From: Globodera rostochiensis
Lineage: Eukaryota > Nematoda > Chromadorea > Rhabditida > Heteroderidae
Direction: 5' to 3'
DNA: 64,000 nucleotides
NCBI GenBank assembly: GCA_018350325.1
Contig: JAEVLN010000001.1
Span: 6,415,254 to 6,479,253 of the forward strand
Positions 1-13,039 of the stretch are shown one piece after another. The translations under genes were made by a program, and so were the position numbers. The notes below the pieces were generated by a model. It was not told the DNA's origin. It saw only the letters and a list, made by a program, of their open reading frames with translations, and did no database searches. The stretch's first letter is position 1. The number at the start of each line of letters is the position of its first letter.

Positions 1-319
1 CGGTCCTCAAGTCCGATCTCGAGTAAATGTTCCATCAAAACATATTAATATTGTTCACTAAATGAGACGGTAAAGAATTTGATCAAATTATATTTAAAAA
101 ACATTTTTAATAATCATTTATTTTATGTGTCCCCTTAGCATTCATTTTTTGTGCCCATTTCAGTTCCAATTTGTTGTCTTGAAGAAGAAGCTGTTGCTGC
201 TGTTGATGCTGTTGATGCTGCATGTTTCTTCGTCTCCATCTAAGCCAAAATTAAATATAATACCCAAAATATTTTTAAAAATTAATAATTAAAAGCATTT
301 CATTTTTCTAAAAATTAAA

Positions 320-3300
320 TTACAACAAAAAACAAACACAAATGCGTGGTGGCGACTGTTGCCGTGCAGCTGCTGCAAGTGTTCTCATCATTTCCACAGT
401 AAGCGGGGGCACGGATACGGTAGTCCTCCGTCTTGGTACGGTATTGTTCCGGTGTTCATCTGCTGGCGATGGCAAACCGCCGCCACCGCAGTCGTCGTCG
501 TCCAAAGCGTCGGCGCCTGCCGTGTGATGCTGTGCAGCTGCAGCAGGCCGTCCAACCAGTTCATGCCATGCCGCAATTGGCACGCCTGAAAATTTTTTGT
601 TGTAAAAAACAATTTAAATTTATTTGAGATAATTTTGCAAATTCGAATTTCGAACCCAATTTTTTGATCATTTGCCTCCACTGACTGTGCCCGCTGCTCG
701 CACTTCCCGACGGCCCCAATTGGCAGGAGCCCTCAAAAAATTTTGTCCATTTTTTATTTTGCACAAAATTTAATTGACCAACAACTGCCGAGGTTGCTGC
801 TCCTCCTCCTCTCCATCAAGGCTTACGGCATAAAGCTAAACAAACACAAAAATTCCGTTTTTCCCCCAAAATTTGTGCCATTACCGAAAGGACAATGTGC
901 CAGAATGGAAGCCGAAGCGGCGCTGACGGCGGCACTCTGAGCAAAAATGATGTGCCAATTTGAATGCCATCGGCGGTTGCCGCCGTCTCGTCTGCTGCTG
1001 CCCCGTCGCGGGCATTTGTCTAAAATTAAATGCTTAAATTTATATTAATTATTTAAAATGTTTTGAGTGTGTGTAATGTGTCTATTTGAAAAGCATCAAA
1101 TTTTGTGCTTAAATAAAAAAAAATTGTTTTTAAATTGCCGTGCCGTGCCTTTGTTGTCGGCGCTGGCGCCCCGTGCCGAGACGACAAATCGCCGCTTAAT
1201 TCGTCAACAAATATATTAAAATAAAATTATATTTTACTTTTTTCGGCTTGGCACCCGCTCTTCGAGTAATAAAGAACCGTCGAAGAGGCGCAAATGGATA
1301 GACGGCGCTTAAACAAATTAATTATTATTATTATATTTTAATAAATTAGTGTTAATCCCCAAACAAATTAATTATTATTATTATATTTTAATAAATTAGT
1401 GTTAATCCCCAAACAAATTAATTATTATTATTATATTTTAATAAATTAGTGTTAATCCCCAAACAAATTAATTATTATTATTATATTTTAATAAATTAGT
1501 GTTAATCCCCAAACAAATTAATTATTATTATTATATTTTAATAAATTAGTGTTAATCCCCAAACAAATTAATTATTATTATTATTATATTTTAATAAATT
1601 AGTGTTAATCCCCAAACAAATTAATTATTATTATTATATTTTAATAAATTAGTGTTAATCCCCAAACAAATTAATTATTATTATTATATTTTAATAAATT
1701 AGTGTTAATCCCCAAACAAATTAATTATTATTATTATATTTTAATAAATTAGTGTTAATCCCCAAACAAATTAATTATTATTATTATATTTTAATAAATT
1801 AGTGTTAATCCCCAAACAAATTAATTATTATTATTATTATATTTTAATAAATTAGTGTTAATCCCCAAACAAATTAATTATTATTATTATATTTTAATAA
1901 ATTAGTGTTAATCCCCAAACAAATTAATTATTATTATTATATTTTAATAAATTAGTGTTAATCCCCAAACAAATTAATTATTATTATTATTATATTTTAA
2001 TAAATTAGTGTTAATCCCCAAACAAATTAATTATTATTATTATATTTTAATAAATTAGTGTTAATCCCCAAACAAATTAATTATTATTATTATATTTTAA
2101 TAAATTAGTGTTAATCCCCAAACAAATTAATTATTATTATTATATTTTAATAAATTAGTGTTAATCCCCAAACAAATTAATTATTATTATTATATTTTAA
2201 TAAATTAGTGTTAATCCCCAAACAAATTAATTATTATTATAATTTTAATAAATTAGTGTTAATCCCCAAACAAATTAATTATTATTATAATTTTAATAAA
2301 TTAGTGTTAATCCCCAAACAAATTAATTATTATTATTATATTTTAATAAATTAGTGTTAATCCCCAAACAAATTAATTATTATTATAATTTTAATAAATT
2401 AGTGTTAATCCCCAAACAAATTAATTATTATTATAATTTTAATAAATTAGTGTTAATCCCCGACCCCCGACGTCCCCGACATTTTTGGATCCCCGACACC
2501 CCCTCCCCCGAAGAACCCCCGACGCCCAACCCCCGACATTCCCACCCCCGATGAGGCGGGGAGCAACCCAAGTTTAAATCATTAAAAATCTAATCAGAAA
2601 AATAATTTAATGTTAAATAATTTTAAAAATTATATTAAAATGGTTCACAACTTTTATCACCTTTTTCCTTTGGCATTCCGCGAACACTTTTCACGGTCAC
2701 TGTCACAAAATCCAAATGCGGTGCCATCGTCAGGATGACGAGCAATTGTACGCGCTTCAACTGCTGTTGTTGCTGCACCGTGTTGGCCCCCCTGTGCCGT
2801 TGCAGAAGCTGTCGCGCCGGGAAATACTCACTTAGCAGGCAAAAATTTTAGGATCATTTTTTTATTTGTGCCACACAAAAATTGGATGCCAAAATTGGCA
2901 ACAAAAAAAAAACTCGGCAAAAAAAAATGGCCAACTACACCTTGGAAAGTTGTCGACGCCACCGCTGGCGGTGTGCCGACGTTGCGCCATGCCTCCGCCA
3001 ATGTCCACGTGTCCATGCAGCAGATGCTCCTGGTGTGGCACAATTTTTTCGGCACGTAATTCTGGCAATTGTTTAAAATTTAATTAGCTAATTGCCCCCC
3101 TCTCCTAATTACTAATAATAATACCCCCGTGGCGTTCGCCCCAGGCACGAAATTCCAATTTGCTCGGCCTGCCGTGCCGATGGCTTCCGGTTCGCTGGTC
3201 TCTTTAAATCAAAACCAAAATTTTAGTTTAAAATAATTAAAAAATAATAATAATTTGTTATTTCCCCACGGCACTTTCTTTACCCGTGAAAGGTTCGGTT

Positions 3301-3543
3301 TGCGCGCGCTGCGGGCGCCGCCTGATTTTTGCCTGCCACGTGCAAATCTTTGGGTGCCCATGCCGCCGCCGGGTCCGTGCCGGCTTGCGACGGGGGCTAA
3401 AAATTTGAAGAAATTTTTTTTGTAAATTTTTGTTTTGTGACACGCACTGTTTTGTGCATTTGCAGTGCGTGGTGCGGCAAGTTGATGTAGGATTGGTAGT
3501 CAAAGAAATGTTTGGCCAGATAATTCATTTTTGCCAGAAATTT
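320..3543 (-). CDS. Unrecognised multi-exon protein gene
   Basis: I do not recognise the product. Five consecutive minus-strand exons (3543-3442, 3396-3284, 3201-3125, 3061-2941, 2830-2661) have GT/AG borders and reading phases that join without a stop over 583 nt, which random sequence rarely does. The joined protein is His-, Arg- and Gly-rich with a short poly-Gln run near its end, and shows no signal peptide or membrane segment. GC-rich coding-like islands continue toward lower coordinates (about 900-1010, 682-731, 320-585). The 3' exons are less certain because two frames are open there, with stops near 388 or 320. A 1.15-kb minisatellite would lie in the intron below exon 2661. The start codon was not found. 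The alternative is a decayed gene. Confidence 0.5.
1311..2461. repeat. 50-bp AT-rich minisatellite, about 23 units
   Basis: The unit runs from AAACAAATTAATTATTATTA to GTGTTAATCCCC and repeats about 23 times. Variation is mostly in the number of ATT triplets (47-53 bp units). Units are almost identical, so the array was recently homogenised. Confidence 0.97.
2456..2550. repeat. CCCCGAC-rich short repeat
   Basis: A degenerate C-rich repeat (CCCCCGAC, CCCCGACA and similar) abuts the end of the 50-bp array and shares its CCCC end. It probably arose from the same array edge. Confidence 0.7.
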
Positions 3544-5287
3544 CTGCAAAAAAATGTCTTAAACTTTTTTTTCTTTTTGGATTTGTCCCAGCATTGACGA
3601 GAATGGCACCAAAATGGGGCATATAAAGTGGCAAATCTTCTCATCCGATGCTTGTTGAGCGGGGCGGGGACAACAAATTCATTTGGGGCAAATTTGGACA
3701 CTTTTACGCCTCGGGGGAAGTTTAATTTAAAAGAGCAAAAAAATGAATTTAAAAAAAGGCGAAATTCCCATTGTTCCACACGTTCTGTCACCTTTTTCAT
3801 TCCATTTTCATCAAAATGTCTATTTTTTTTTGTGCGGCTTTAAGAAACGCCGCCGGCAAATGCCTTCTTTGAAGAAGCAAAAAAACAAAATTAGTTTTCT
3901 AAAAAAGGCACTCATTCATTTAGTAGAATTGAAAGTAAAATTTTTTGGCCTATTTTTGTTTTTAAACGTCAATTTTCAAGTGAGTTAATCATGAATTTAA
4001 ACATTTTAAACCATTATGCCTACAGTATACCCCGTATTTACAGGAATTAATTTAACAATTTAATAAATTAACAAAAATAAATATAAAAAGTGACATTTTT
4101 ATTATTATTAAAAATCCAGAAAATAATGGACTCTCTTTGTCGGAAAGCGGGAGAATTTTTGTGTTTCCATCCACTGTTGAAGGGGGGGGGGGGGCTCGTC
4201 GTCCCTAAATAGGCCAAAACAGTGCCCGAAGGCGCTGTCATGGCCAATTCGATTACCTCCGGCGCGGAGGAGGAGGAGGAGAAACCTGATGCCCATTTGC
4301 GACGAGAGGGACGGCACGGCACACTTTTATTAGGTGGGGGGGGGGTGGGGGGGGAGGACGGGGGACGGGGGCACGGAGGCGGTAAAATGAGCAGCTACGA
4401 ACGAACGAACGGACAGATGTTAAGAGGGGCAAATTGCCGTTGTTGATGTTGTTGTTGGAGGAGGAGGAGGAACGGAACGGACATATTACAAATAAAAATG
4501 AGCAAAATAGAGAGAGGCGCAGGACGAGGTGACACATGAGACATGACATGCTCACAGTCGGTCGGATGCGGCAAATGTACTGCTAGAAAAACTTTACTCA
4601 AGCCGTGCCCCCTAAATGCTTTTTGTGTAGTCCATTTTGTGCCACTTTGTCGGGGGCGAGGGGGGTGGGTGTTTTTTCAGCTAATTAGCGATCAAACTAA
4701 ATTTGGAGAGCATCTCGAATTTTTGTGCCCCTTAAGGCGACAAAAATATTTGTTTTTGAATTCAATTTTTGGCATAAAGTGGAGAGAACGCTTCGCCATG
4801 AATTTTTGTTCTCGAATTTGAGATGGAGAGGAAAAGCCAACGCTTTTGTGATGGAAATGGGATGAAATTAAGACGGGTGTTTGTGAAAGTTTGTTTTGGA
4901 GAAATTTTTGCCGCTCAGTGAGCCGGAGGCGACCCTCAAATTGGCCCCCGGAGAATTTGTGTGGTGAATTGGGCCACAATGGGCCAAAATTGGGCTGAAT
5001 GTACTCAATTCGGGCGCCAGTTTTGCAGAAGGGATTTGTTGTCAAGAGACGTTGCCCCGGAGGCACTAAATTTAAACCGTAAAAAAATATTGACAAAAAT
5101 TTGTGGGAAAAATTCTGAGAAAAAAGTGGGGAGGTAATAATAACATTACTTTTGTATACGTTGGAGAGAAAAATTTAATTACCTAATTAAAAATATGTGA
5201 AGACATGGCGCGTCCATATAATGCCAGCTGTCAAAAGCATTGAGTAAACTGTTTATGACAGGGATAATTAGACTTGAAGAAGTTTAA
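3544..5287. other. No supported gene
   Basis: AT-rich sequence with a run of about 12 G near 4183 and purine-rich low complexity near 4265-4480. Open frames here overlap on both strands and show no consistent splice chain. One minus-strand island at 3610-3720 looks coding-like, but I could not join it in phase to the exon at 3543. Confidence 0.6.
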
Positions 5288-5425
5288 TGTAGAGATCGGA
5301 CTTGGGGATCGATCGAGATTTTGATCGAGAATCTCGATAAATCTTGAATCTCGAAAAATCTCGAATCTCGAAGATCTCGAAAAAATGTCTTCGATCGAGA
5401 ATCTCGATCGGTCCGATCTCTAGTT
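5288..5425. mobile_element. Palindromic MITE-like repeat (GAGATCGGAC ends)
   Basis: Ends are inverted copies of AGAGATCGGAC / GTCCGATCTCT. The interior is built of repeated ATCTCGA-type words that can fold on themselves. No coding capacity is seen. It resembles the repeats at 10293, 16181 and 33620. Confidence 0.75.
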
Positions 5426-6029
5426 TAATGCCTCTTGAAACGAGCCGATACCTTTATCATTAGAAAGCTCAAATTTTCTAGAATTTTTCAACAGGCAAAA
5501 GCTAAGCGATTCGGAAAGGTTTTAAGCACCAAAAGAAAATTCAATGTGTGGGGCTAAAGTGTGTCTGACCGTATGCTGTCTGCCGCGCGATTATTTTTTT
5601 GAATGAGTGCTTAAATTGCGTAATTTTTGGCGTTTTGCCTAATTTGTCTGCTGCTTGCTTTTTCCTTAGAAAATTCTTATTAATTTTTTTTTTGAAATTT
5701 TGACCACTGTTTTTACTGTTTTCAGGCAAAAGAATGCCTAGTTTGAGCGCAGGGGGTGAAAAATGGAGAAAAGTGAAACAAACGGAGGATGGGCTGAGAC
5801 GGCATGGAATGTAAGTGACTGCAATTTGGCGCCATTCGTAGGGGGCTAAAGCTTCCCAAGAAGCTCAAAACGGGTGGGAATGTGTCGTTTGATTTACTGT
5901 TTATGACTTTTTTTGGAGTTTCAGTTTTTAAAAAATTCAAAAAACATCAAAATTCATATTTTGTAAGAGTAGTTTATTTAATTTCTACGCGCTCAAACAG
6001 TTCATCGACTACTTTTCTATCTTTAGGGG

Positions 6030-6262
6030 CTCAAAATCTGCTGAAAATGGCGGATCCGACCAGTATTCTTCATCATCATACTCCTCAACTCCGCCCTCAT
6101 CGTCCAAAGAGGAGGAGGAGGAGGAGGAGGAGGACAACAACGACGAAGAGGAGGAGGAAGAAGAAGGAGGAAAGGACGGAGAGAACCCCTTCAGCCTGTT
6201 CAACAACTGCTTCGCAAGGCTGTTCCACTACCTCACCACGGACAACAATCACGAACAAAGGT
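6030..6262 (+). other. Candidate acidic exon
   Basis: After an AG acceptor near 6027, an open frame encodes Ser-rich then Glu/Asp-rich sequence (two runs of seven or eight acidic residues) and a more ordered end. A GT donor follows near 6263. It could splice in phase to the first exon of the downstream FAM69-like gene, but nothing in that family predicts an acidic N terminus. It may belong to a separate gene. Confidence 0.35.
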
Positions 6263-6647
6263 TTGGTGTAAAATTATTAAAAATGAAACTTTTGATGATT
6301 TAAGAAAGTAGTGTTTTTTTTCGGTTTATTTTAATTTTATAAAATCATTTAGGAACCTCAAAAAATGGAGTTGTTTCTGTGCTTAGGTATTTGAAATGTT
6401 GAACGTTTTTAGACGGACCTTCTTGGAATAGTTAAGGTTTCCGCTATTTTTTGAAAAAAAAAACAATATTTTTGCTTCAATTCGAATCGAGCTTTGTTTC
6501 TTGGATTTGACAACTTCTGAAAACACTTTAGTTTTTTTGAGTATTACACCCCGAGGAATTATTAAAATTTGTGTGTTTAAAGTAGCTTAAAACTTTATGT
6601 GCCAAATTTTGTGCAGGCCGCCACAATGTCGACTGTCAACAGTGTCA

Positions 6648-8963
6648 ATGGCACAAAATTCGGCCTCCTCCCACCATCGCCCACGGCATCACAGCAGCCG
6701 ACGACGACGACGCCGCCGCCACTTTTGCCGCAGTTGTTGTCGATTTGGCTTTGGTCGGCGGTGTCTGTACTCGCTGGGCTTGCCGGGTTGGGTGTGTTTG
6801 TTGGCCTGCGTCTGTTTGCTGCTGATGTTTTCCATTTACGCATGTCAGAATTTTTTTTTTTGTTTTTTTTTTAATTTAAAAATGTTTAAAACACTAAATT
6901 TGTGGAGTTCAGGGAGGCTTACGTGAAATTATGTCAATAAATCAACTACCTAAAATTTCACATTTTTTAAAATGTTTTTTAAATTATTTTGAATGTTTAG
7001 CTTACAAAAGCATTTTAGTGTTTCCTCCTCACGAGCCACAGACAAGCTCGACGACAGAACCAGCACCGGTCGTCCAACCGTACAACTCATCAAAGTATTA
7101 AGTTTTTGCAAGTTAATGCAACAATTTCGAAGTGTTTACCAAGATTTTTTTAAAATGAAATTCTGTCAAATGTTTGAAAATTTAAAAAAGTAATAACATT
7201 TTTTATTCCCGGGCCCTTTCCATTGTGGACGCGCTGTGCTCGGAGTGGCGACATGGCCGCTACGCGGGCGATTTTTGTGCCACATTGTGCAACGGGGACG
7301 GCAACGGCACGCGCAATTGGACGCTGGCGGATTACATTCGGGGCGGCAACAAACACGTGCTGAAGTTGCGCATTGACGGACGGGACAGCGTGTTGAAGGT
7401 CAACGCGCGGGGCCCTTATTTAGCCCCCCCCCCCCCCCGACGAAATGAAATTTGACAAAAAAAAAACAAGAGGGGAGGGGGGACCCTATTGTTTTGAACT
7501 TTTTTTACAATTTTTTGTGCTTAACAAAATGCAATAAAAAGGGAAAATCGACTTCACACACCCCCCCCCCCCTCCCCCGAAAATTTTTTCCGTTTGTATC
7601 GCCCATCTCTTTTAAGCAAAAAAATAAATAAAAAATTTTGTTTTATTCAGATGCAATTTCCTTATGCGGCGGACTATGACCAGAAGATTGATTTTGATTC
7701 GGTTGATGAGGGCAAATTCGCTGACATGGTTAGTCCGTCCACCACGAGGTTTAAGCCAAAATTTTTGATATATTTAATTAAAAAAAAGAAGGAATTAAAA
7801 AAAAAACTGGCTTTTTGTCATTGGTGGAAATTGTTCAGCTCCTCGACTTGGTCAACGAACATCTTCGACTGGGTTGGCCCCAACGGCACAAGGCACAGTT
7901 GTTGCGCAAAATTTGGCCCCCCCTCAACGCCGGCGACCGTCGACGGGCGTTGAACGCGACGGAAAAGCGCAGTGTGTGGGCACTGCTCCAGCAGGACGAG
8001 TTCATCAACAGCGCCATCCTCCAAATGTCGCGTGTCACGCCGAAGGTTTGTCCATTTTGAACACAAAAAAATTGTTTTTTGTCCCTTTTTTTGGTTAATT
8101 ATTTGAATTTTTCAAATATAAAAAAATCTCTTTGTTTAGCTGCTCGACGTCTGTGGTCATGCCTACCGCGTGGAGTATTTGATCCCGTTCCGGATGAAGC
8201 CCTACTACTTGAACTTGAAGGCCAAAATTCTCATCCATTTGATGGGCACACTGAAACTGTTCCACGAGTTTCTCAACGAGCCGTTCCAATGGTGCGATGT
8301 GAAGTTTGACAACCTCGGGCTGTCTGCTGACTATCCGAAAAGGTTATTTTAGTATTTTATTTTGTTGTTTTGAGGCATTTTTACTGCACAGATTTGTTGT
8401 GATGGACAGCGACATGTTGTACACGGAGTCACGCCTGGACACACTGTTGCGGGCCCAACGGTGCAGCAACGACACGCAGTGCGGCCTGTTCGACTGTGCC
8501 AGCCAGTGCAACATGGCCAGTGGATTTTGTACGGGTCGCACCAATGACAACATTGACGTGGGTGGAATTTTTTTGAAAAAAAAACCATGTCCAAAAAAAT
8601 TTTTGTACAATTTTTACCCAAAAATTGATGAGCTAGCCGTTCAGCATTGATTTTTTGTGGTAGAAAAATGTGCTGCTTGTTGAAGAAGCAGTCGGCAACA
8701 CATTCACATTTTCCACAGGTGTTCTGCAAGAAACTGGTGGTTCAGCAACTGTTCGGCTCCTTCTGGTCCAAGTCCAACCGGTATTTGTCCGCTTGCCATG
8801 ACCCCGAGCCGATCAACGCCACCCAGGTGTGTGTTGAAAGTGTGTAGACAGACACTTTTTTGATGGCAATGATTGAATTTAAACAAACAAAAAAAAAGTT
8901 TTCGCTTTTTAGAGGCTTAATTCGTTGCGGCTCACCTGGGCCTGGACTCTGTCGGATGTGTAG
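6648..8963 (+). CDS. FAM69/DIPK1-type divergent protein kinase
   Basis: Nine exons (6648-6843, 7001-7094, 7191-7398, 7651-7728, 7839-8045, 8140-8342, 8392-8557, 8719-8826, 8913-8963) join in phase to 1311 nt, 436 aa, a normal length for the family. The protein starts with an Arg-rich stretch and a signal-anchor helix (about residues 45-65), as expected for a type II ER/Golgi protein. A Cys-containing N-lobe follows, with a glycine-asparagine segment and VLKL and VLK strands. The kinase-like core holds DVKFDNLGLS and VMDSDMLY. After it lies the family's Cys-rich block (DC..QC...GFC) and a C-terminal helix. Family members are ER-resident pseudokinases or kinases of poorly known substrate. The start ATG is my choice; an in-frame ATG at 6597 and a spliced upstream exon are alternatives. 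Confidence 0.85.
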
Positions 8964-10292
8964 GGAAAGCAGATTAAAAATTTTATACGAATTTTCCCCG
9001 CTTTTTATGCCCCCCCCCCCCCCCCCTACTTTTCATCCCTTTAACACCCCCCAAAACGAACGAATCCCTCGATTTTTGTGGCATTTTATCTATTTTCATG
9101 GAGAGAGCAATTTTAGCACTGTTTTTCTGTTTTGGCATTGGCATATTTAAATAACAATAAAGGCGCTGCTCTCTTCCTCCCTCTTTCGCTATCAAAACTT
9201 TGGATTGGTGAAAATTGGTTTGGGTCGTCCTCCCCCCCCCCCCCCCCCCCCCATCAGCTCCACCAATTTACCGATGATTTTGTTGACTATGGCAAATATG
9301 TCCCTCTATATTATATATATTTTTATACAGCACAATACACTTACTGACACCTACAAACATATTGTTGTTGTTTTCTGTTCCAAGTTTAGTCAACAATATT
9401 TCTCTTTCACATTCAGTCGCTTTTTGTTTGTCCCCTCTCCTCGCCTACATTATTATTCCGTCCGTTTGGCATTTGCTTTTTCTTTTTACGTCCAATCTCT
9501 GCTCTTTTTCAGCCTTCCCGATACTTAAAATCAATCCGAGCGATTTTTTCTTTTTTTTGGCCATTTACACACAGCATTTTGCTTTGCTTAAATTTGTTGT
9601 TTTGTTTTATGTGTAATTTTTTGAAATTTTTAAAATGTTTTTTTGCCAGTTTTTCTCGCATTTGATTTCCTATATATTCTCTGTACTTTTTTGTGTTTGC
9701 CTTACTTCTTTCATTTCACCAAATGCTACGCGCTGTCCAATATTGCCTCGTTCTTGTTTTTTGCCCGCCTAATGGGCCAGAGAATTTGGAATTTTTTGTG
9801 ATTTCCGCCGATTTTTTCTGGGTCCATAATGGCAGAAAAGAAAGCCATGTTTTGATTTAATGATGGCGCTTCATCAAAATACTCGTTCCTCTGTGTGAAT
9901 TTCTTGTTCGCATAATTCGTGCATTTTTTTCTTCTTCCATCTCTCCACGGGGATTTTGTCCGCCCGTCCGCTCACATTTGGCAATTCTCGGCACATTAAT
10001 TTACTACAAAAATATATTTATTAATTTAATAAAAATGATTATATTATTATTATTATTATATACATATTGTTGTTGTTCATTTATTCCTCCATCTCTATAA
10101 TATTCCCGTCTAAGGAATTGGCGCGCGATACGAAAAATCCCGCGGTTTGCAACAAAAAAAAAATTATGGTCCAAAAGATGCCGCGCGCCATCCCCCGTTT
10201 CCGAGACTATAAAAAAAAGTGTCCCCCGCCACCGAGTCATGCTAATTACCTATATTATAATTGAATATTTTTAACCAAACAATATTCACACT
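8964..10292. other. 3' flank, no gene seen
   Basis: AATAAA occurs near 9156, downstream of the FAM69-like stop. Long C runs lie at about 9010-9026 and 9233-9252, and an ATT microsatellite near 10038-10058. No splice-consistent coding chain was found. Confidence 0.6.
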
Positions 10293-10441
10293 AGAGCCCG
10301 GTCGAGACGAGAATCTCGTCTCGAGATCTCGACTCGAGATCTCGCTCGACTAAAAATGAGCTTCACGAGATTTTTCGAGACCGAGATTTTTTCGAGAATC
10401 TCGACTCGAGATCTCGCTCAAAGCTCAAGTCCGGGCTCTAG
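10293..10441. mobile_element. Palindromic MITE-like repeat (CTAGAGCCCGG ends)
   Basis: Terminal inverted copies ACTAGAGCCCGG / CCGGGCTCTAGT flank tandem and inverted GAGATCTCGACTCGA words. It is about 150 bp with no ORF. The interior is nearly the same as the repeat at 16181-16320, which lies in the other orientation. Confidence 0.8.
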
Positions 10442-10706
10442 TTCACACACCCTTTGGCCTGTACTCAAATTGATCAGAAAAAGCATAAATTATTAGAAAT
10501 TTATTTAAATGATGATATACCTATCCAAATTATCTATACCTATATGACATATTGTGAAAAAAAACTTTTGGAATGTACGCATTTTTTTGTGCTTGATTTA
10601 CACCGTTAATAAATGTGTATAACTACTCTGTTTATCGAATACTTTTGAATTTTTATCATTATTTTAATTTTTGTAATTTTATTTATAATAATAATTAATT
10701 GACGAT

Positions 10707-12998
10707 ATGGCTTTGGCCGCCAACACCGGGCTCACAGCGGCTCAAACCGAGGCCGTTCAGGCGGTTGTTGATGCACTGAGGGACAAGCGGCAGACACTGC
10801 TCGGCTACGTGGACACAGAACGGTGCCGGCGGCGGCGGCGTTGATTAAAGAGGATTTATACTAATCGATAAAAGTGTTCCAGAAGCCGTCTGACGTCCCG
10901 GGACGCGGAGGAGCGCAGTGCGGCGCTCAACGAGCTGTGCGCCGTCGTCCTTCAGTCGCTGTTGGCACCGCCGCCGGCGCCGTCGTCTGCCGATGACGTC
11001 ATCGACGCTGTCGCCCGAGGGCAAATTGACCAATTGCTTCCCTTTTTGCTCTCCAAGGTTACCAGATTAGAAAGAAGGACGATTTGTGTATAAATTCTGA
11101 GCTTGGACGAAACTGGATTGGTTTTTCTTGAGAGCCCTGAAACCACTGATCATCTCATCTTATTTTTTTAAAGTCCGGGTACTGCTTGCTTAGGAGCGCC
11201 ATGCTTTGCAAAATTGTCATCGAATTCCAGCAATATTTATTTTCTAAAATCTTTATCCATGTTTAGGGCGTGGTCCGGGGATTTTTTTTTTTACTATTCA
11301 ATACATAATGATGAAAACAATGTACAGGTTGAAGACTGTGGCCATCTGTGCGACATGCTCATCAACACACTGCATCAAATGGTCACGCGTTGTTGTTGTT
11401 TTGCAGTACAAAACCCCCTGAACGTTTTCAGCTCAAAATGTACGACGGCGTTGCGCATGTGTTGCCCAATGAATGTGTAGACCAGGCGGTCGCTGTGCTG
11501 TTCGACGGAGGCGGTGCACAAAGCTACGGAAAGGTGACGACATTTTATGATGTTTGTTTTTTCACGCATATTTTTGTGCCAATCCCGCCCTTTTTAAGCG
11601 CCGTTTCGATTGAGTTTGATTGGTGCCGGGATTTTTGGCAAAAAAAAAAGTGCTGACAAATCGACAAAAATTGGAATTTTGATCAGTTTAATGCGATTAA
11701 ATTGACAGGACAACAACAACAACACAAAAAAAGGACCAAAATTATCCTCTAAAAAACAAAATTTCAGCGTGACCGTCGACTGTTGTTCTCCTGCCTGGAC
11801 CACCTCGTCGCAACGCATGCGCCCGTGCTCCGCTCGGCGGTCGGTGCTCAACGCGTGCTGCTCGCGTTCATCCGCTCGGCACAAGGCGAACGCGAGCCGT
11901 GCGTACTTGCGCAAGTGTTCGCGTTGCACCAACGGATGACCTGCAACTTCAGCATGGGTCAGCACCGATAGGAGATGATGCGAATCGAATGTATAACAAA
12001 CAGAGCTTGTTTGGTTTTAGGCGTTTTGTCGGAGGACATGTTCGAGCTGGTCGCCTGCTATTTCCCAATTGATTATGAGCCGGTGAGTTTTTTGTGTTTG
12101 ACGATCAGAAAATTGTTTTTTGGGGTTATTTAAATATTTAAATTTGACCTTTTTGGAATTCCGGTATTCGAATTTGACGACTTCAAAATGCTATTTTTGC
12201 ATTAAACCCCCACACGCGTCCAGAATGAGGAGGAGACGGAGCCGATCAGTCGTGAACAGTTGCGATACGGTTGCGAAAGTGCACTGCTTGCACATGATGC
12301 ATTTGCACCTTTCTGCATGCAGTTGGTAACGGAGAAACTTTTGGAGACGGAGAACGACGGGACGACGCCCGGGGACGACGGAAGTGCACTGGTGAAGCGA
12401 CAATTGGAAATCTGCGAATTCTTTGTGAGTTGGACATTTAACAAACAGAAAAATCTTTGAAAAATGATGTCACACAGATCCGATGCTGTGCCAAATTTTG
12501 CAACACCACCAATGCTGCACTGCATGAACATGTCGAAGATCTGATGACCGCTGTTCGACTGCTGTTCATGAACCCCATCCAACAGCGTGACACGGCCTTG
12601 CTGTTGAACACGACGACAACGGTGAAACAAATGCTGCACGCTTTAGCCTCAATGTTGGAGCACAACACAGCCAAACTGGTGTGCCGAACATTTTGATTTT
12701 TTTGTACAATTTTTTTTTTGTTTTTAGAATGACCCGACGCGCTTTATCCGACTGATGGCCGAGTCGACCCTCGAAAGTATTAAAAAAAATTTTGTTTTTT
12801 TTTGAAAAATTCATTTATATCCCTCCCCCTCCTCACCATCATCGTCTCCATTATAGACGTGGAACCGTTCGTCCTGCAGGCGGAGATGGGCACCGCTGGC
12901 TGTGCATTTTGTCTCCTCCGCTGCTTGGCACTTGCGCACCCCGTCACGCGGGCCCTGTGCGTGCCGCGGGCACTGTACTGGCTGAACATGCTCATCGG

Positions 12999-13039
<41 letters not shown>

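Noticed and set aside
1311..2461. CRISPR-like array
   Set aside because: Units are contiguous with no unique spacers and the genome is eukaryotic.
11388..11413. An 18-25-nt intron in MMS19 after GTCACG
   Set aside because: The coding match on both sides is clear, but the phases do not join with any GT-AG choice I tried. I left this border undefined and do not claim a micro-intron here.
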